Of a stretch of 64,000 nt of DNA, positions 50,252-59,841 are shown one piece after another. The stretch comes from Mycobacterium sp. (GTDB taxonomy: Bacteria; Actinomycetota; Actinomycetes; Mycobacteriales; Mycobacteriaceae), in NCBI GenBank assembly GCA_016197405.1, contig JACPVR010000023.1, positions 310,001 to 374,000 on the forward strand, read 5' to 3'. Below the pieces are notes generated by a model. That model saw nothing but the letters and a program-made list of their open reading frames with translations. It searched no databases and had not been told where the DNA came from. A program made the translations under genes and the position numbers. Position 1 is the first letter of the stretch; every line of letters starts with the position of its first letter.

Positions 50252-50542
50252 CGAAACCGGGCTACCCCGCCGGTGTAGAGTAGGAGTGTTCTGTGGCCGA
50301 TCGAAGCCCGATCGGCCCGGAACATCCGGTGCGGTCCACGCACTAACGCGTGCACTGTTCCAGTGCGTCACGGTTCCCCGATAGGGGACGAAGCCACCCG
50401 TGTGGGCGGTCTTCGGTAGTGGCTGCCGGGCTCTGAATTCACCGATGAGCCCGACAGCTTCGATCGACGGCCGTAGCCGCATCTGGGTGCTCGTCAAGTG
50501 ACGATGCGAAAAAACTGAACCCAGAGAGGCATTCGGACAAAC
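50252..50542 (+). ncRNA. Structured rpsO-gpsI intergenic RNA, candidate Actino-pnp leader
   Basis: This 291-bp gap has no credible gene but several strong stems in a row: GGCCGATCG/CGATCGGCC (50295-50317, 5-nt loop), GCACTG/CAGTGC (50352-50366), AGCCAC/GTGGCT (50392-50424) and CGGGCTC/GAGCCCG (50427-50453). The Actino-pnp motif is a known conserved RNA upstream of actinobacterial exoribonuclease genes; the place fits. I cannot match its consensus from memory, so the family call is inference. The first stem may instead terminate rpsO. Confidence 0.6.
50295..50317 (+). terminator. 9-bp perfect stem-loop after rpsO
   Basis: GGCCGATCG, loop AAGCC, CGATCGGCC. It lies 44 bp past the rpsO stop and has no T-tract. 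It may be a terminator or an RNase III-type processing site in an rpsO-gpsI read-through message. Confidence 0.55.
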
Positions 50543-52801
50543 GTGTCTGTAGCTGAAATCGACGAAGGCGTGTTCGAGTCGACCGCCACCATCGACAACG
50601 GGCGCTTCGGCACCCGCACCATCCGTTTCGAGACGGGCCGGTTGGCCCGGCAGGCCGCAGGTTCTGTCGTCGCCTACCTCGACGACGAGACCATGCTGCT
50701 GAGCGCCACCACAGCCAGCAAGCAGCCCAAGGATCACTTCGACTTCTTCCCGCTGACGATCGACGTCGAAGAGCGGATGTACGCCGCCGGACGCATCCCC
50801 GGTTCGTTCTTCCGCCGCGAGGGCCGCCCGTCCACCGACGCGATCCTGACCTGTCGCCTGATCGACCGGCCGCTGCGCCCGACCTTCGTGTCCGGCCTGC
50901 GCAACGAGATCCAGGTCGTGGTCACCATCCTGAGCCTGGATCCCAAGGATCTCTACGACGTGCTGGCGATCAACGCCGCGTCGGCCTCGACCCAGATCTC
51001 GGGTCTGCCGTTCTCCGGTCCGGTCGGCGGCGTGCGCGTCGCGCTCATCGAGGGCCAGTGGGTCGCGTTCCCCACCGTCGAGCAGCTCGAAGGCGCGGTC
51101 TTCGACATGGTCGTCGCCGGTCGCAAGGCCGGTGACGATGTCGCGATCATGATGGTCGAGGCCGAGGCCACCGACAACGTCATCGATCTGATCGCCGGTG
51201 GCGCGGGCGCCCCGACCGAGGCCGTCGTGGCCGAGGGCCTGGAGGCCGCCAAGCCGTTCATCGCCGAGCTGTGCCGGGCGCAGCAGGAGCTGCATGAGGC
51301 CGCCGGCAAGGAGACCGCCGAATACCCGCTGTTCCCCGACTACCAGGACGACGTCTACTACTCGGTGGCCTCGGTGGCCACCGAGGAGCTGTCCAAGGCG
51401 CTGACCATCTCCGGCAAGGCCGAGCGTGACGAGCGCACCGAGGAGATCAAGGGCGAGGTCCTCGGGCGCCTGTCGGAGACCTACGCCGGTCGCGAGAAGG
51501 AGATCAGCGCCGCCTACCGCTCGCTGACCAAGAAGCTGGTCCGCCAGCGCATCCTGACCGACCACTTCCGCATCGACGGTCGCGGTGTCACCGACATCCG
51601 GGCGCTGTCGGCCGAGGTCGCCATCATCCCGCGGGCGCACGGCAGCGCGCTGTTCGAGCGTGGCGAGACCCAGATCATGGGTGTCACCACACTGGACATG
51701 GTCAAGATGGCCCAGCAGATCGACTCGCTGGGCCCGGAGACGTCCAAGCGCTACATGCACCACTACAACTTCCCGCCGTATTCGACCGGTGAGACCGGTC
51801 GCGTCGGTTCGCCCAAGCGCCGCGAGATCGGCCACGGCGCGCTGGCCGAACGGGCCCTGATGCCCGTGCTGCCCTCGGTCGAAGAGTTCCCGTACGCCAT
51901 CCGTCAGGTCTCGGAAGCGTTGAGCTCCAACGGTTCCACCTCGATGGGTTCGGTGTGTGCCTCGACGCTGTCGCTGCTGAACGCCGGTGTGCCGCTCAAG
52001 GCTCCGGTCGCCGGTATCGCGATGGGTCTGGTCTCCGATGAGGTCGACGGGGAGACCCGCTACGTCACCCTGACCGACATCCTCGGTGCCGAGGACGCTT
52101 TCGGCGACATGGACTTCAAGTGCGCAGGCACCAAGGACTTCGTCACCGCGCTGCAGCTCGACACCAAGCTCGACGGCATCCCGTCCAAGGTGCTGGCCGG
52201 TGCGCTCGCGCAGGCCAAGGACGCTCGGATCACCATCCTCGAGGTGATGGCCGAGGCCATCGACGCCCCCGACGAGATGAGCCCGTTCGCGCCGCGGATC
52301 ACCACCATCAAGGTGCCGGTCGACAAGATCGGCGAGGTCATCGGGCCCAAGGGCAAGATGATCAACTCGATCACCGAGCAGACCGGCGCGTCGGTGTCCA
52401 TCGAGGACGACGGCACGGTGTTCGTCGGCGCCAGCAATGGCGAGTCGGCACAGGCCGCGATCGACATGATCAACGCCATCGCCAACCCGCAGCTGCCCAA
52501 GACCGGCGAGCGCTTCCTGGGCACTGTCGTCAAGACCACCGACTTCGGCGCCTTCGTGTCGCTGCTGCCGGGTCGTGACGGTCTGGTGCACATCAGCAAG
52601 CTGGGCCGCGGCAAGCGCATCGCCAAGGTCGAGGATGTCGCCAAGGTCGGCGACAAGCTTCGCGTCGAGATCGCCGATATCGACAACCGCGGCAAGATCT
52701 CGCTGATCCTGGTCGCCGAAGACGAGGCCGGTACCACAGAGGAGAACGGCTCGGGCACACCCGAATCCGCGCCGGCCGATGTTGCGACCGCCGACGCCTA
52801 A
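50543..52801 (+). CDS. gpsI: Polyribonucleotide nucleotidyltransferase (PNPase / GpsI)
   Basis: 752 residues. Two RNase PH-like domains (about 1-250 and 340-580) flank a helical linker; HGSALFERGETQIMGVTTL and the later DFKCAGTKDFVTALQLD mark the catalytic half. A KH domain (VIGPKGKMINSITEQTGA, near residue 605) and an S1 domain (GTVVKTTDFGAFVSLLPG) follow. It degrades RNA 3'-to-5' with phosphate. The GTG start has AGAGAGG upstream after the structured leader. The last 23 bp overlap pepR. Confidence 0.95.
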   Translation: MSVAEIDEGVFESTATIDNGRFGTRTIRFETGRLARQAAGSVVAYLDDETMLLSATTASKQPKDHFDFFPLTIDVEERMYAAGRIPGSFFRREGRPSTDAILTCRLIDRPLRPTFVSGLRNEIQVVVTILSLDPKDLYDVLAINAASASTQISGLPFSGPVGGVRVALIEGQWVAFPTVEQLEGAVFDMVVAGRKAGDDVAIMMVEAEATDNVIDLIAGGAGAPTEAVVAEGLEAAKPFIAELCRAQQELHEAAGKETAEYPLFPDYQDDVYYSVASVATEELSKALTISGKAERDERTEEIKGEVLGRLSETYAGREKEISAAYRSLTKKLVRQRILTDHFRIDGRGVTDIRALSAEVAIIPRAHGSALFERGETQIMGVTTLDMVKMAQQIDSLGPETSKRYMHHYNFPPYSTGETGRVGSPKRREIGHGALAERALMPVLPSVEEFPYAIRQVSEALSSNGSTSMGSVCASTLSLLNAGVPLKAPVAGIAMGLVSDEVDGETRYVTLTDILGAEDAFGDMDFKCAGTKDFVTALQLDTKLDGIPSKVLAGALAQAKDARITILEVMAEAIDAPDEMSPFAPRITTIKVPVDKIGEVIGPKGKMINSITEQTGASVSIEDDGTVFVGASNGESAQAAIDMINAIANPQLPKTGERFLGTVVKTTDFGAFVSLLPGRDGLVHISKLGRGKRIAKVEDVAKVGDKLRVEIADIDNRGKISLILVAEDEAGTTEENGSGTPESAPADVATADA

Positions 52802-54104
52802 AGCGGACACTTCCGCACACGTCCAGACCGTCCGGCGCACTGTGCTGCCGGGCGGTCTGCGCGTCGTCACCGAGTTCGTTCCTTCGGTGCGGTCGGCCTC
52901 GGTCGGCGTGTGGGTCGGTGTCGGATCGCGCGACGAGGGCCCGTCGGTGGCCGGTGCCGCACACTTCCTCGAGCACCTGTTGTTCAAGTCGACGCCGACG
53001 CGTACCGCGGTGGAGATCGCACAGGCCGTCGACGCGGTCGGCGGTGAGCTCAACGCCTTCACCGCCAAGGAGCACACCTGCTACTACGCGCATGTGCTCG
53101 ATACCGACCTGGCGCTGGCCGTCGACCTGGTGGCCGACGTGGTGTTGCGGGGTCGTTGTGCCGCCGAGGATGTCGAGGTCGAACGCGATGTCGTCCTCGA
53201 AGAGATCGCCATGCACGACGACGATCCCGAGGATGCCCTCGGAGATGTGTTCCTCTCGGCGATGTTCGGCAGCCACCCGGTGGGTCGCCCCGTCATCGGC
53301 AGCATCGATTCCATCACGGGTATGACCCGCGACCAGCTGCACTCCTTCCACCTGCGCCGGTACACACCGGAGCGCATGGTGGTCGCGGTTGCCGGCAATA
53401 TCGACCATGACGAGGTCGTGGCGCTGGTCCGTGAGCATTTCGCCGACCGGCTGGTTTCCGGTAAGACGCCCCAGCCGCCGCGCCGGGGCAGCGGCAAGGT
53501 GCCGGGCAAGCCCAGCTTGCAGTTGGTCAACCGGGACGCCGAGCAGACCCACATGCTGCTCGGAGTCCGCACGCCGGGCCGGCACTGGGACCATCGGTGG
53601 GCACTCTCGGTGCTCAACACCGCCCTCGGTGGCGGTCTGAGTTCGCGTCTCTTCCAACAGATCCGGGAATCCCGGGGGTTGGCGTACTCGGTCTATTCGA
53701 CGGTCGACACGTTCTCCGAGAGCGGCGCGCTCTCGGTGTACGCGGCATGTCTGCCCGATCGGTTCCCCGAGGTGGTCGCGGTTGCCACCGATGTACTCGA
53801 AGCGGTGGCCCGCGACGGCATCACCGAACAGGAGTGCCGGATCGCCAAGGGGTCGATGCGCGGCGGACTGGTTCTGGGCCTGGAGGATTCGGCATCCCGG
53901 ATGAACCGGATCGGGCGCAGCGAGCTCAATTACGGTGAACACCGGGACCTGGCCTGGTCGCTGTCCCGCATCGAGGACGTCACCCTCGAAGAGGTCAACG
54001 CCCTGGCGCGCAAACTGCTGCGCAAACCGCACGGCGCCGCGGTCCTGGGTCCCTACCGTTCGAAAAGATCGCTGCCGCAGCCCCTTCGGTCGATCGCAGG
54101 ATAG
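52779..54104 (+). CDS. pepR: M16-family zinc protease PepR
   Basis: 441 residues. The inverted zinc motif HFLEH (near residue 63) and the distal EVERDVVLEEIAM supply the zinc ligands. The second half has RESRGLAYSVYS, the M16 R/Y pair region. It is a cytoplasmic peptidase of the processing-peptidase type, conserved next to gpsI in mycobacteria (Rv2782c). ATG 52779 lies inside the end of gpsI, so coupling is likely. Confidence 0.9.
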   Translation: MLRPPTPKADTSAHVQTVRRTVLPGGLRVVTEFVPSVRSASVGVWVGVGSRDEGPSVAGAAHFLEHLLFKSTPTRTAVEIAQAVDAVGGELNAFTAKEHTCYYAHVLDTDLALAVDLVADVVLRGRCAAEDVEVERDVVLEEIAMHDDDPEDALGDVFLSAMFGSHPVGRPVIGSIDSITGMTRDQLHSFHLRRYTPERMVVAVAGNIDHDEVVALVREHFADRLVSGKTPQPPRRGSGKVPGKPSLQLVNRDAEQTHMLLGVRTPGRHWDHRWALSVLNTALGGGLSSRLFQQIRESRGLAYSVYSTVDTFSESGALSVYAACLPDRFPEVVAVATDVLEAVARDGITEQECRIAKGSMRGGLVLGLEDSASRMNRIGRSELNYGEHRDLAWSLSRIEDVTLEEVNALARKLLRKPHGAAVLGPYRSKRSLPQPLRSIAG

Positions 54105-54110
54105 CGGGAT

Positions 54111-55124
54111 ATGGCATTCGACCTTCGCGACCTGACACTGCCCCTGCTGGGTGCGCCGATGGCGGGCGGTCCGTCCACCCCTGCGCTGGCGGCGGCGGTC
54201 ACCGGTGCGGGCGGGCTGGGTTTCCTGGCCGCGGGCTACCTGACACCGGCGCGGCTGGCCGAGGACATCGCCGCCGCCCGTGACCTGGTGACCGGCCCGT
54301 TGGGGGTCAATCTCTTCGCACCGCAACGCAGCGTCGCGGTGGCCGCCAGGCTCGAGGCCTACCGCGGCGAACTGCAGTCCATCGCCGAGCATTTCGGGGT
54401 GCAACCCGGCGAACCGCGATCCGATGACGACCATTTCGACGAGAAGGTCGCCGTGGTCGGCGATGTGCGACCCGAGGTGGTGTCATTCACCTTCGGCCTG
54501 CCGTCCTCCGCGGTGCTCAAAGCGCTTCGCGGCCAGGGCGTCCTGACCGCCGTCACGGTGACGACGGTCGGTGAGGCCCGTGCCGCGGTCGCCATCGGCG
54601 CTGAAGTGCTGCTGGTGCAGGGGCCGCTGGCCGGCGGGCACCGCGGTACCTTCAATCCCGGTGTGCGTCCTGCCGACCAGCCGCTGGAGGAACTGCTCGA
54701 CTCGATCACCGCGGCGGTTCCGGTTCCGGTGGTCGCCGCGGGCGGGCTTTCCACGGTCGCCGATATCGAGGCGGTGCTACACCGCGGTGCGTCGGCGGCG
54801 GCAGTCGGAACCGCGCTGCTGCTGGCCGACGAGGCGGGCACCAACGCGGTGCACCGTGACGCACTGTCCGGTGGGAAGTTCACCGAAACTGTTGTCACCC
54901 GGGCATTCTCGGGACGGTATGCCCGGGGCCTGGACAACGATTTCATCCGGACCTTCGACGAGATCGCACCGTTGGGGTATCCGGAGGTGCATCACATCAC
55001 CACGCCGATCCGCAAGGCTGCGGTGGCTGCCGGGGATGCGCACGGCACCAATCTGTGGGCCGGAACCGGTTTCGCCGCGGCGGTGGCCAAACCGGCCGCA
55101 GAGATCCTTGCCGATCTGACATGA
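54111..55124 (+). CDS. Nitronate monooxygenase / 2-nitropropane dioxygenase-like FMN enzyme
   Basis: 337 residues, TIM barrel. PLLGAPMAGGPSTPALAAAV at the start, LLVQGPLAGGHRGTF near residue 165 and VVAAGGLSTVADIEAVLHRGASAAAVGTALL are the FMN-binding segments of this family. Mycobacterial members oxidise nitronates such as propionate-3-nitronate, but substrate is not certain. It follows pepR by 6 bp (Rv2781c position). The stop overlaps the beta-lactamase start. Confidence 0.86.
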   Translation: MAFDLRDLTLPLLGAPMAGGPSTPALAAAVTGAGGLGFLAAGYLTPARLAEDIAAARDLVTGPLGVNLFAPQRSVAVAARLEAYRGELQSIAEHFGVQPGEPRSDDDHFDEKVAVVGDVRPEVVSFTFGLPSSAVLKALRGQGVLTAVTVTTVGEARAAVAIGAEVLLVQGPLAGGHRGTFNPGVRPADQPLEELLDSITAAVPVPVVAAGGLSTVADIEAVLHRGASAAAVGTALLLADEAGTNAVHRDALSGGKFTETVVTRAFSGRYARGLDNDFIRTFDEIAPLGYPEVHHITTPIRKAAVAAGDAHGTNLWAGTGFAAAVAKPAAEILADLT

Positions 55125-56029
55125 CCGCGGTATCGCGTCGGCAGTTACTGGTCGCCGGTGCCGGGCTGGCGATGCTGACCGCCTGCCGCAGCGAGCACGT
55201 CCTGGTCGACCCGGCCGAGCCTCTGCCGCCTATCGCCGACCGGATCGCGGCGCTGGAACGCCGCCATGACGCATATGTGGGCCTGTATGCCGTCGACCTG
55301 GGAACGGGCCGCACGGTATTGCACCGCGACGGCGAGCAGTTCGCGATGTGTTCGACGTTCAAGACCTATGCCGTCGCGCGGGTCCTGCAGCTGGCCGCCG
55401 GCGGCCCGCTGAGCCTGGATGACGTGAAGTTCGTCGATCCGGCTGCGCTCAAGGCGAATTCGCCTATCACCGCGCCGCATGCCGGTTCCCAGCTGCCGTT
55501 GTCGGTGTTGTGCGAGGCGGCCCTGCAGCGCAGTGACAACACCGCCGCCAACCTGTTGTTGACGACGATCGGCGGTCCGTCCGCCGTCACCGCGTTCGCC
55601 CGCTCGATCGGTGATGAGGTGACCCGGCTGGATCGCTGGGAGACGGAGCTGAACTCGGCGGTGCCGGGTGACCCGCGCGATACCAGCACCCCGCGGGCGT
55701 TGGGGGAGGGCTACCGGCAATTGCTCACCGGGACGGTGCTACCCGAGCCGCAGCGCCGCCAGCTGGAGACCTGGATGCGGGGTAATGTCACCTCGGTCAA
55801 GAGTATGCGAGCCGGGCTGCCGAAGGACTGGACCACCGCGGACAAGACCGGAGCCGGGGATTACGGCAGTACCAACGATATCGGCGTCGCATTCGGCCCC
55901 GACGGTCGCCGGCTGTTGCTGGCGGTGATGACCCGGACGCGCACCGATGATGCGCAAGCGCCGGCGCTGCAGCCGCTCATCGCCGAGGTGACGGCCACGG
56001 TGCTGCCCGACCTAGCGCAACCGCAGTGA
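55121..56029 (+). CDS. blaS: Class A beta-lactamase, predicted Tat-exported
   Basis: 302 residues. The signal has SRRQLLVAGAGLAMLTAC: a twin-arginine motif, a hydrophobic core and a lipobox-like Cys, so Tat export is likely and lipidation possible. Active-site motifs are complete: STFK (near 78-81), SDN (near 138-140), ExxLN in ETELN (near 174), and KTG (near 242-244). It hydrolyses penicillins and related drugs in the cell envelope. The position after pepR and the NMO-like gene matches BlaS of M. smegmatis as recalled, not M. tuberculosis, where blaC is elsewhere. ATG overlaps the upstream TGA. Confidence 0.92.
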   Translation: MTAVSRRQLLVAGAGLAMLTACRSEHVLVDPAEPLPPIADRIAALERRHDAYVGLYAVDLGTGRTVLHRDGEQFAMCSTFKTYAVARVLQLAAGGPLSLDDVKFVDPAALKANSPITAPHAGSQLPLSVLCEAALQRSDNTAANLLLTTIGGPSAVTAFARSIGDEVTRLDRWETELNSAVPGDPRDTSTPRALGEGYRQLLTGTVLPEPQRRQLETWMRGNVTSVKSMRAGLPKDWTTADKTGAGDYGSTNDIGVAFGPDGRRLLLAVMTRTRTDDAQAPALQPLIAEVTATVLPDLAQPQ

Positions 56030-56560
56030 CTCGTCGCGGCGCAGCAGGAAGAAGTACGGCTGCGCCGTCCCGCGTAGATCCATCGCGCCGATCACGGTGT
56101 CGTCGGAGATCTTGCGGAACACGTCGATGATGGGCAGCTGGTCGTAGATCATCGACGCGGTGTCCACCCCGCGATAGGACGTCGTGCGCAGCCGGGCCCG
56201 GGGCTTACCGGTGCCCAGCACCGGACGCAGGGCCGCCAGCAGTCCGCCCAGCGATCGGCGCGGGCGAGGAACCGGCAGGTGCAGCATGGCGCCGAGCGGT
56301 GCCAGCCCGGGGTTGAGTGCCCACAATGCGGTGCCGTCACGGGTCGGGAACAGCAGCGGGTGCACCGTTTCGGTGTCGATGAACGCCTTACCCCACCAGC
56401 CGCTGGGTTCGAGCAGCCCGTCCATGGGATGTCCGGTCGGGATCTCGGCGCCGTGCCAGGTGCCGAACATGAACTCGGGCGCCACCGCGGGTGCGTCGTC
56501 GAACACCGCAAGAGCGGCGCCGGTGGTGCCCAGGTCGGTCAGCTGCTGATCGCCGGTCAT
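56012..56560 (-). CDS. GXWXG/DUF4334 domain protein
   Basis: 182 residues. FMFGTWHGAEIPTGHPMDGLL is the GXWXG motif region, and RLRTTSYRGVDTASMIYDQLPIIDVFRKI with FFLLRRDE at the end is typical of DUF4334. Function is unknown; a lipocalin-like fold is plausible. Its 3' end overlaps the beta-lactamase 3' end by 18 bp. The ATG has TACGCT 8 bp upstream on the minus strand, next to a perfect palindrome. Confidence 0.8.
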   Translation of the reverse strand: MTGDQQLTDLGTTGAALAVFDDAPAVAPEFMFGTWHGAEIPTGHPMDGLLEPSGWWGKAFIDTETVHPLLFPTRDGTALWALNPGLAPLGAMLHLPVPRPRRSLGGLLAALRPVLGTGKPRARLRTTSYRGVDTASMIYDQLPIIDVFRKISDDTVIGAMDLRGTAQPYFFLLRRDESLRLR

Positions 56561-56568
56561 GACAACCG

Positions 56569-56574
56569 AGCGTA
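56569..56574 (-). promoter_or_regulatory. -10 hexamer TACGCT of the DUF4334 gene
   Basis: On the minus strand TACGCT ends 8 bp before the start at 56560, and the palindrome at 56574-56591 overlaps its upstream edge by one base, a good place for repression. Confidence 0.5.
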
Positions 56575-56590
56575 CTTGACAGGTGTCAAG

Positions 56591-56591
<1 letters not shown>
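56574..56591. promoter_or_regulatory. Perfect 18-bp palindrome ACTTGACA-GG-TGTCAAGT
   Basis: Two 8-bp arms with a 2-bp centre, between the DUF4334 gene and the ald stop. TTGACA-N2-TGTCAA is the form of many TetR-family operators. No TetR gene is adjacent, so the binding protein would be encoded elsewhere. Confidence 0.65.
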
Positions 56592-57706
<1,115 letters not shown>

Positions 57707-57814
57707 GATCGCTCCTTGTGAATGGGGTTTGGCCCTGGGGTATGTTGTCCTCAAGTGTGAAGAACCATCGAATCAATGGCAATATTCATGACAATAATTC
57801 GCTAGGATGCCGCA
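57707..57814. promoter_or_regulatory. ald/aldR divergent control region
   Basis: This 108-bp gap has an AT-rich core (about 57768-57802) with repeated GAAT/ATTC and CAAT/ATTG half-sites, such as GAATCAATGGCAATATTC. Lrp-type AldR proteins bind several such sites between ald and aldR in mycobacteria. Exact sites cannot be fixed from one sequence. Confidence 0.5.
57803..57808 (+). promoter_or_regulatory. -10 hexamer TAGGAT before aldR
   Basis: TAGGAT ends 6 bp before GTG 57815, giving a leaderless aldR message. The AT-rich block just upstream would place regulator binding over the promoter. Confidence 0.5.
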
Positions 57815-58330
57815 GTGATCGAAGAAACCACGGGATCGATGGCGCGTCCGCCCGCCGCATCGAAGGATGTTCGGCCCGGTGAGCTCGATGATGTCGACCG
57901 CCGCATCCTGACCGCGCTGCACAGCGATGCCCGCATCTCCAACAGTGCCCTGGCCGATCTGGTGGGGATCGCCCCGTCGACCTGCCACGGCCGGGTGCGC
58001 CGCCTGCAGGATCTCGGCGTCATCCGCGGCTTCTACACCGATATCGATCCCGCCGCGATCGGGTTGTCGCTACAGGCGATGATCTCGGTGAGTCTGCAGT
58101 CCAACGCCCGCGGCAAGATCCGCAGCTTCATCCAGCAGATCCGGCGCCGGCCACAGGTTATGGATGTGTACTTCCTGGCCGGCGGCGACGACTTCATCCT
58201 GCACGTCGCCGCGCGCGACACCGACGACCTGCGGTCCTTCGTGGTCGAGAACCTCAACGCCGACGCCGACGTGGCAGGCACCCAGACGTCGTTGATATTC
58301 GAGCACCTGCGCGGTGCCTCGCCGCTGTAG
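57815..58330 (+). CDS. aldR: Lrp/AsnC-family regulator of alanine dehydrogenase
   Basis: 171 residues. A ~20-residue leader precedes the helix-turn-helix (LDDVDRRILTALHSDARISNSALADLVGIAPST) and then the ligand-binding RAM domain, with MDVYFLAGGDDFILHV. Divergent from ald, as is M. tuberculosis AldR (Rv2779c). It likely senses alanine or other amino acids. It ends 1 bp before the stop of the convergent HNH gene. Confidence 0.88.
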   Translation: MIEETTGSMARPPAASKDVRPGELDDVDRRILTALHSDARISNSALADLVGIAPSTCHGRVRRLQDLGVIRGFYTDIDPAAIGLSLQAMISVSLQSNARGKIRSFIQQIRRRPQVMDVYFLAGGDDFILHVAARDTDDLRSFVVENLNADADVAGTQTSLIFEHLRGASPL

Positions 58331-59737
58331 TCAGAACGGCGGCGGGATATTGCGTTCGGCGTTGTTGACTGCGCGCTCGGCGTTGATGCGATGTTCGCGG
58401 GCGACCGCACGGGTGTGTTTCCGGGTCGGCATCATCAGGGCGCGGCCCGCTCCGGTCGGAGTGGCGGGGTGGGCATGTGGTGCGGCCGCGGTGGTGGTGT
58501 CCCAGCCCGGAAACAGCAGGCGGCTCAGGGGTTTGGTGGTGTAGGTCCGTCCGGCCGGCGTAGTCATGGTGATGCTGCCGTCGGGCTGCTGGCGGTCGCT
58601 GAACCCAGGCCAGAAGGTCTTGATCAGGTGGTGCTTGCGGCAGTAGGCCTTCAGATCTGCCGGATGGGTGGCGCCCGCCGGATACGGGACGGTGTGGTCG
58701 AGATCGGCGTGCACCGCCGGCCGGTCGCAGCCGGGGAAGCGGCATGTCAGATCGCGCATCCGGACGAACTCGTCGAGTGCGGTCGAGGGCCGGTAGCGCG
58801 GTTCGGCATCGGCGCCGGGGGCGGTGACCACGCGGACTTTGGCGCCGTGCGCGACGAGTTCGGCCAGCAGGACGGTGGGCACTACGGAGCCGCCGGCGAT
58901 CACCGCAGCGGGTTGTCCGGTGAGCGCGGCGGGCCCGCCGACGATATGTATCACCATGCTGCTGGCGCGGCCGTCGTCGCTGGCGCGTGGACAGTCAGGC
59001 GCGGCGCAGCGGCAGGACAGCTGGGTGCTGCCGGCGGCCAGGGCGCCGATGGCATCGGCACGGCGCTGCGCCAGGCTGCGAGGGTCGTCCTCGCATACCG
59101 AGCGGGCCATGGTGCTCAGTCGTTCGTCGAGCACGGCGGCATCGGTGGCCAGGAGTCGTCCCCACACGCTGGTGGTGCCGGTGGCGTCATCGCGGTGACC
59201 GACGGTGAATTCGCGGTTGTGGACCCGGTCGCGGACGCGGCGCAGCGCGTCGGGGTCGATCTGTTCGACCCACAGATCGACGGCTTGTCGCACCGCGTAG
59301 TGCGTGAGCGGTCCCCACTCGGTGGCGGCGTCGGCGACGAGGCGGTCGATGGCAGCCAGCGCGTCGGGGTCGCGGATCAACATGGTGCGCTCGGCGATGA
59401 CGGTGATCAGCCGGGTCGGGATCCGGCCGGCCAGAAACAGCGCTCCGACGTTGGGCAGGCGGTCGCGCACGGTGAGCGCGAGATCCATCGTGGTGCCGGC
59501 GCGGCCGTGTCCGATGGTCAGTGCGGCGGAGACCTCGGCGGCGGTGGCATCCCAGTCGTCGCATGCCCAGTCGGGGTGCCGGCCCGTGCCGCGCCGGCGG
59601 ATCAATTCGGCGATCGCGGCGTAGCTACGGGCTTCGGCGGCCGCCGCGGCTGTCGCCCAGCCGGAGATGGCGCTGACCAGCTCGGTATCGGAGACGCTGT
59701 TCAGCTCCTCCGGACCGGGCAGCGATCGATCGAACAT
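58331..59737 (-). CDS. DUF222 / 13E12-type HNH endonuclease-like protein
   Basis: 468 residues. The DUF222 domain fills the N-terminal ~330 residues. The HNH domain follows: CRFPGCDRPAVHADLDHTVPYP with the Cys pair and the first His, then LKAYCRKHHLIKTF with the second zinc pair and His. The family (REP13E12) occurs in many scattered copies in mycobacteria and is thought to be mobile or selfish, with nuclease activity seldom tested. It sits between aldR and dapB, where M. tuberculosis has other genes. No flanking repeats or target-site duplications were noticed. ATG 59737 is chosen because the longer frame has no family-like residues. Confidence 0.83.
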   Translation of the reverse strand: MFDRSLPGPEELNSVSDTELVSAISGWATAAAAAEARSYAAIAELIRRRGTGRHPDWACDDWDATAAEVSAALTIGHGRAGTTMDLALTVRDRLPNVGALFLAGRIPTRLITVIAERTMLIRDPDALAAIDRLVADAATEWGPLTHYAVRQAVDLWVEQIDPDALRRVRDRVHNREFTVGHRDDATGTTSVWGRLLATDAAVLDERLSTMARSVCEDDPRSLAQRRADAIGALAAGSTQLSCRCAAPDCPRASDDGRASSMVIHIVGGPAALTGQPAAVIAGGSVVPTVLLAELVAHGAKVRVVTAPGADAEPRYRPSTALDEFVRMRDLTCRFPGCDRPAVHADLDHTVPYPAGATHPADLKAYCRKHHLIKTFWPGFSDRQQPDGSITMTTPAGRTYTTKPLSRLLFPGWDTTTAAAPHAHPATPTGAGRALMMPTRKHTRAVAREHRINAERAVNNAERNIPPPF

Positions 59738-59829
59738 GTGTGCGATTTTGCCATCGCCTGCCGACATCGGAGGACGCCGCGACGCCGCACTGTGGATGAA
59801 CACCCGACTGTGGACAACTACTGCCCGAC

Positions 59830-59835
59830 TACGCT
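59830..59835 (+). promoter_or_regulatory. -10 hexamer TACGCT before dapB
   Basis: TACGCT ends 6 bp before ATG 59842; leaderless layout. Confidence 0.45.
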
Positions 59836-59841
59836 GCTGGC

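Noticed and set aside
49922..53077. Another long minus-strand open frame across rpsO, gpsI and pepR
   Set aside because: Same reason: a shadow of GC-rich codons, with low-complexity Asp/Gly/Arg-rich translation and no family features.
58331..59737. A recent insertion sequence or intein homing element around the HNH gene
   Set aside because: No terminal inverted repeats, target duplications or split host gene were seen; the neighbouring genes are intact.
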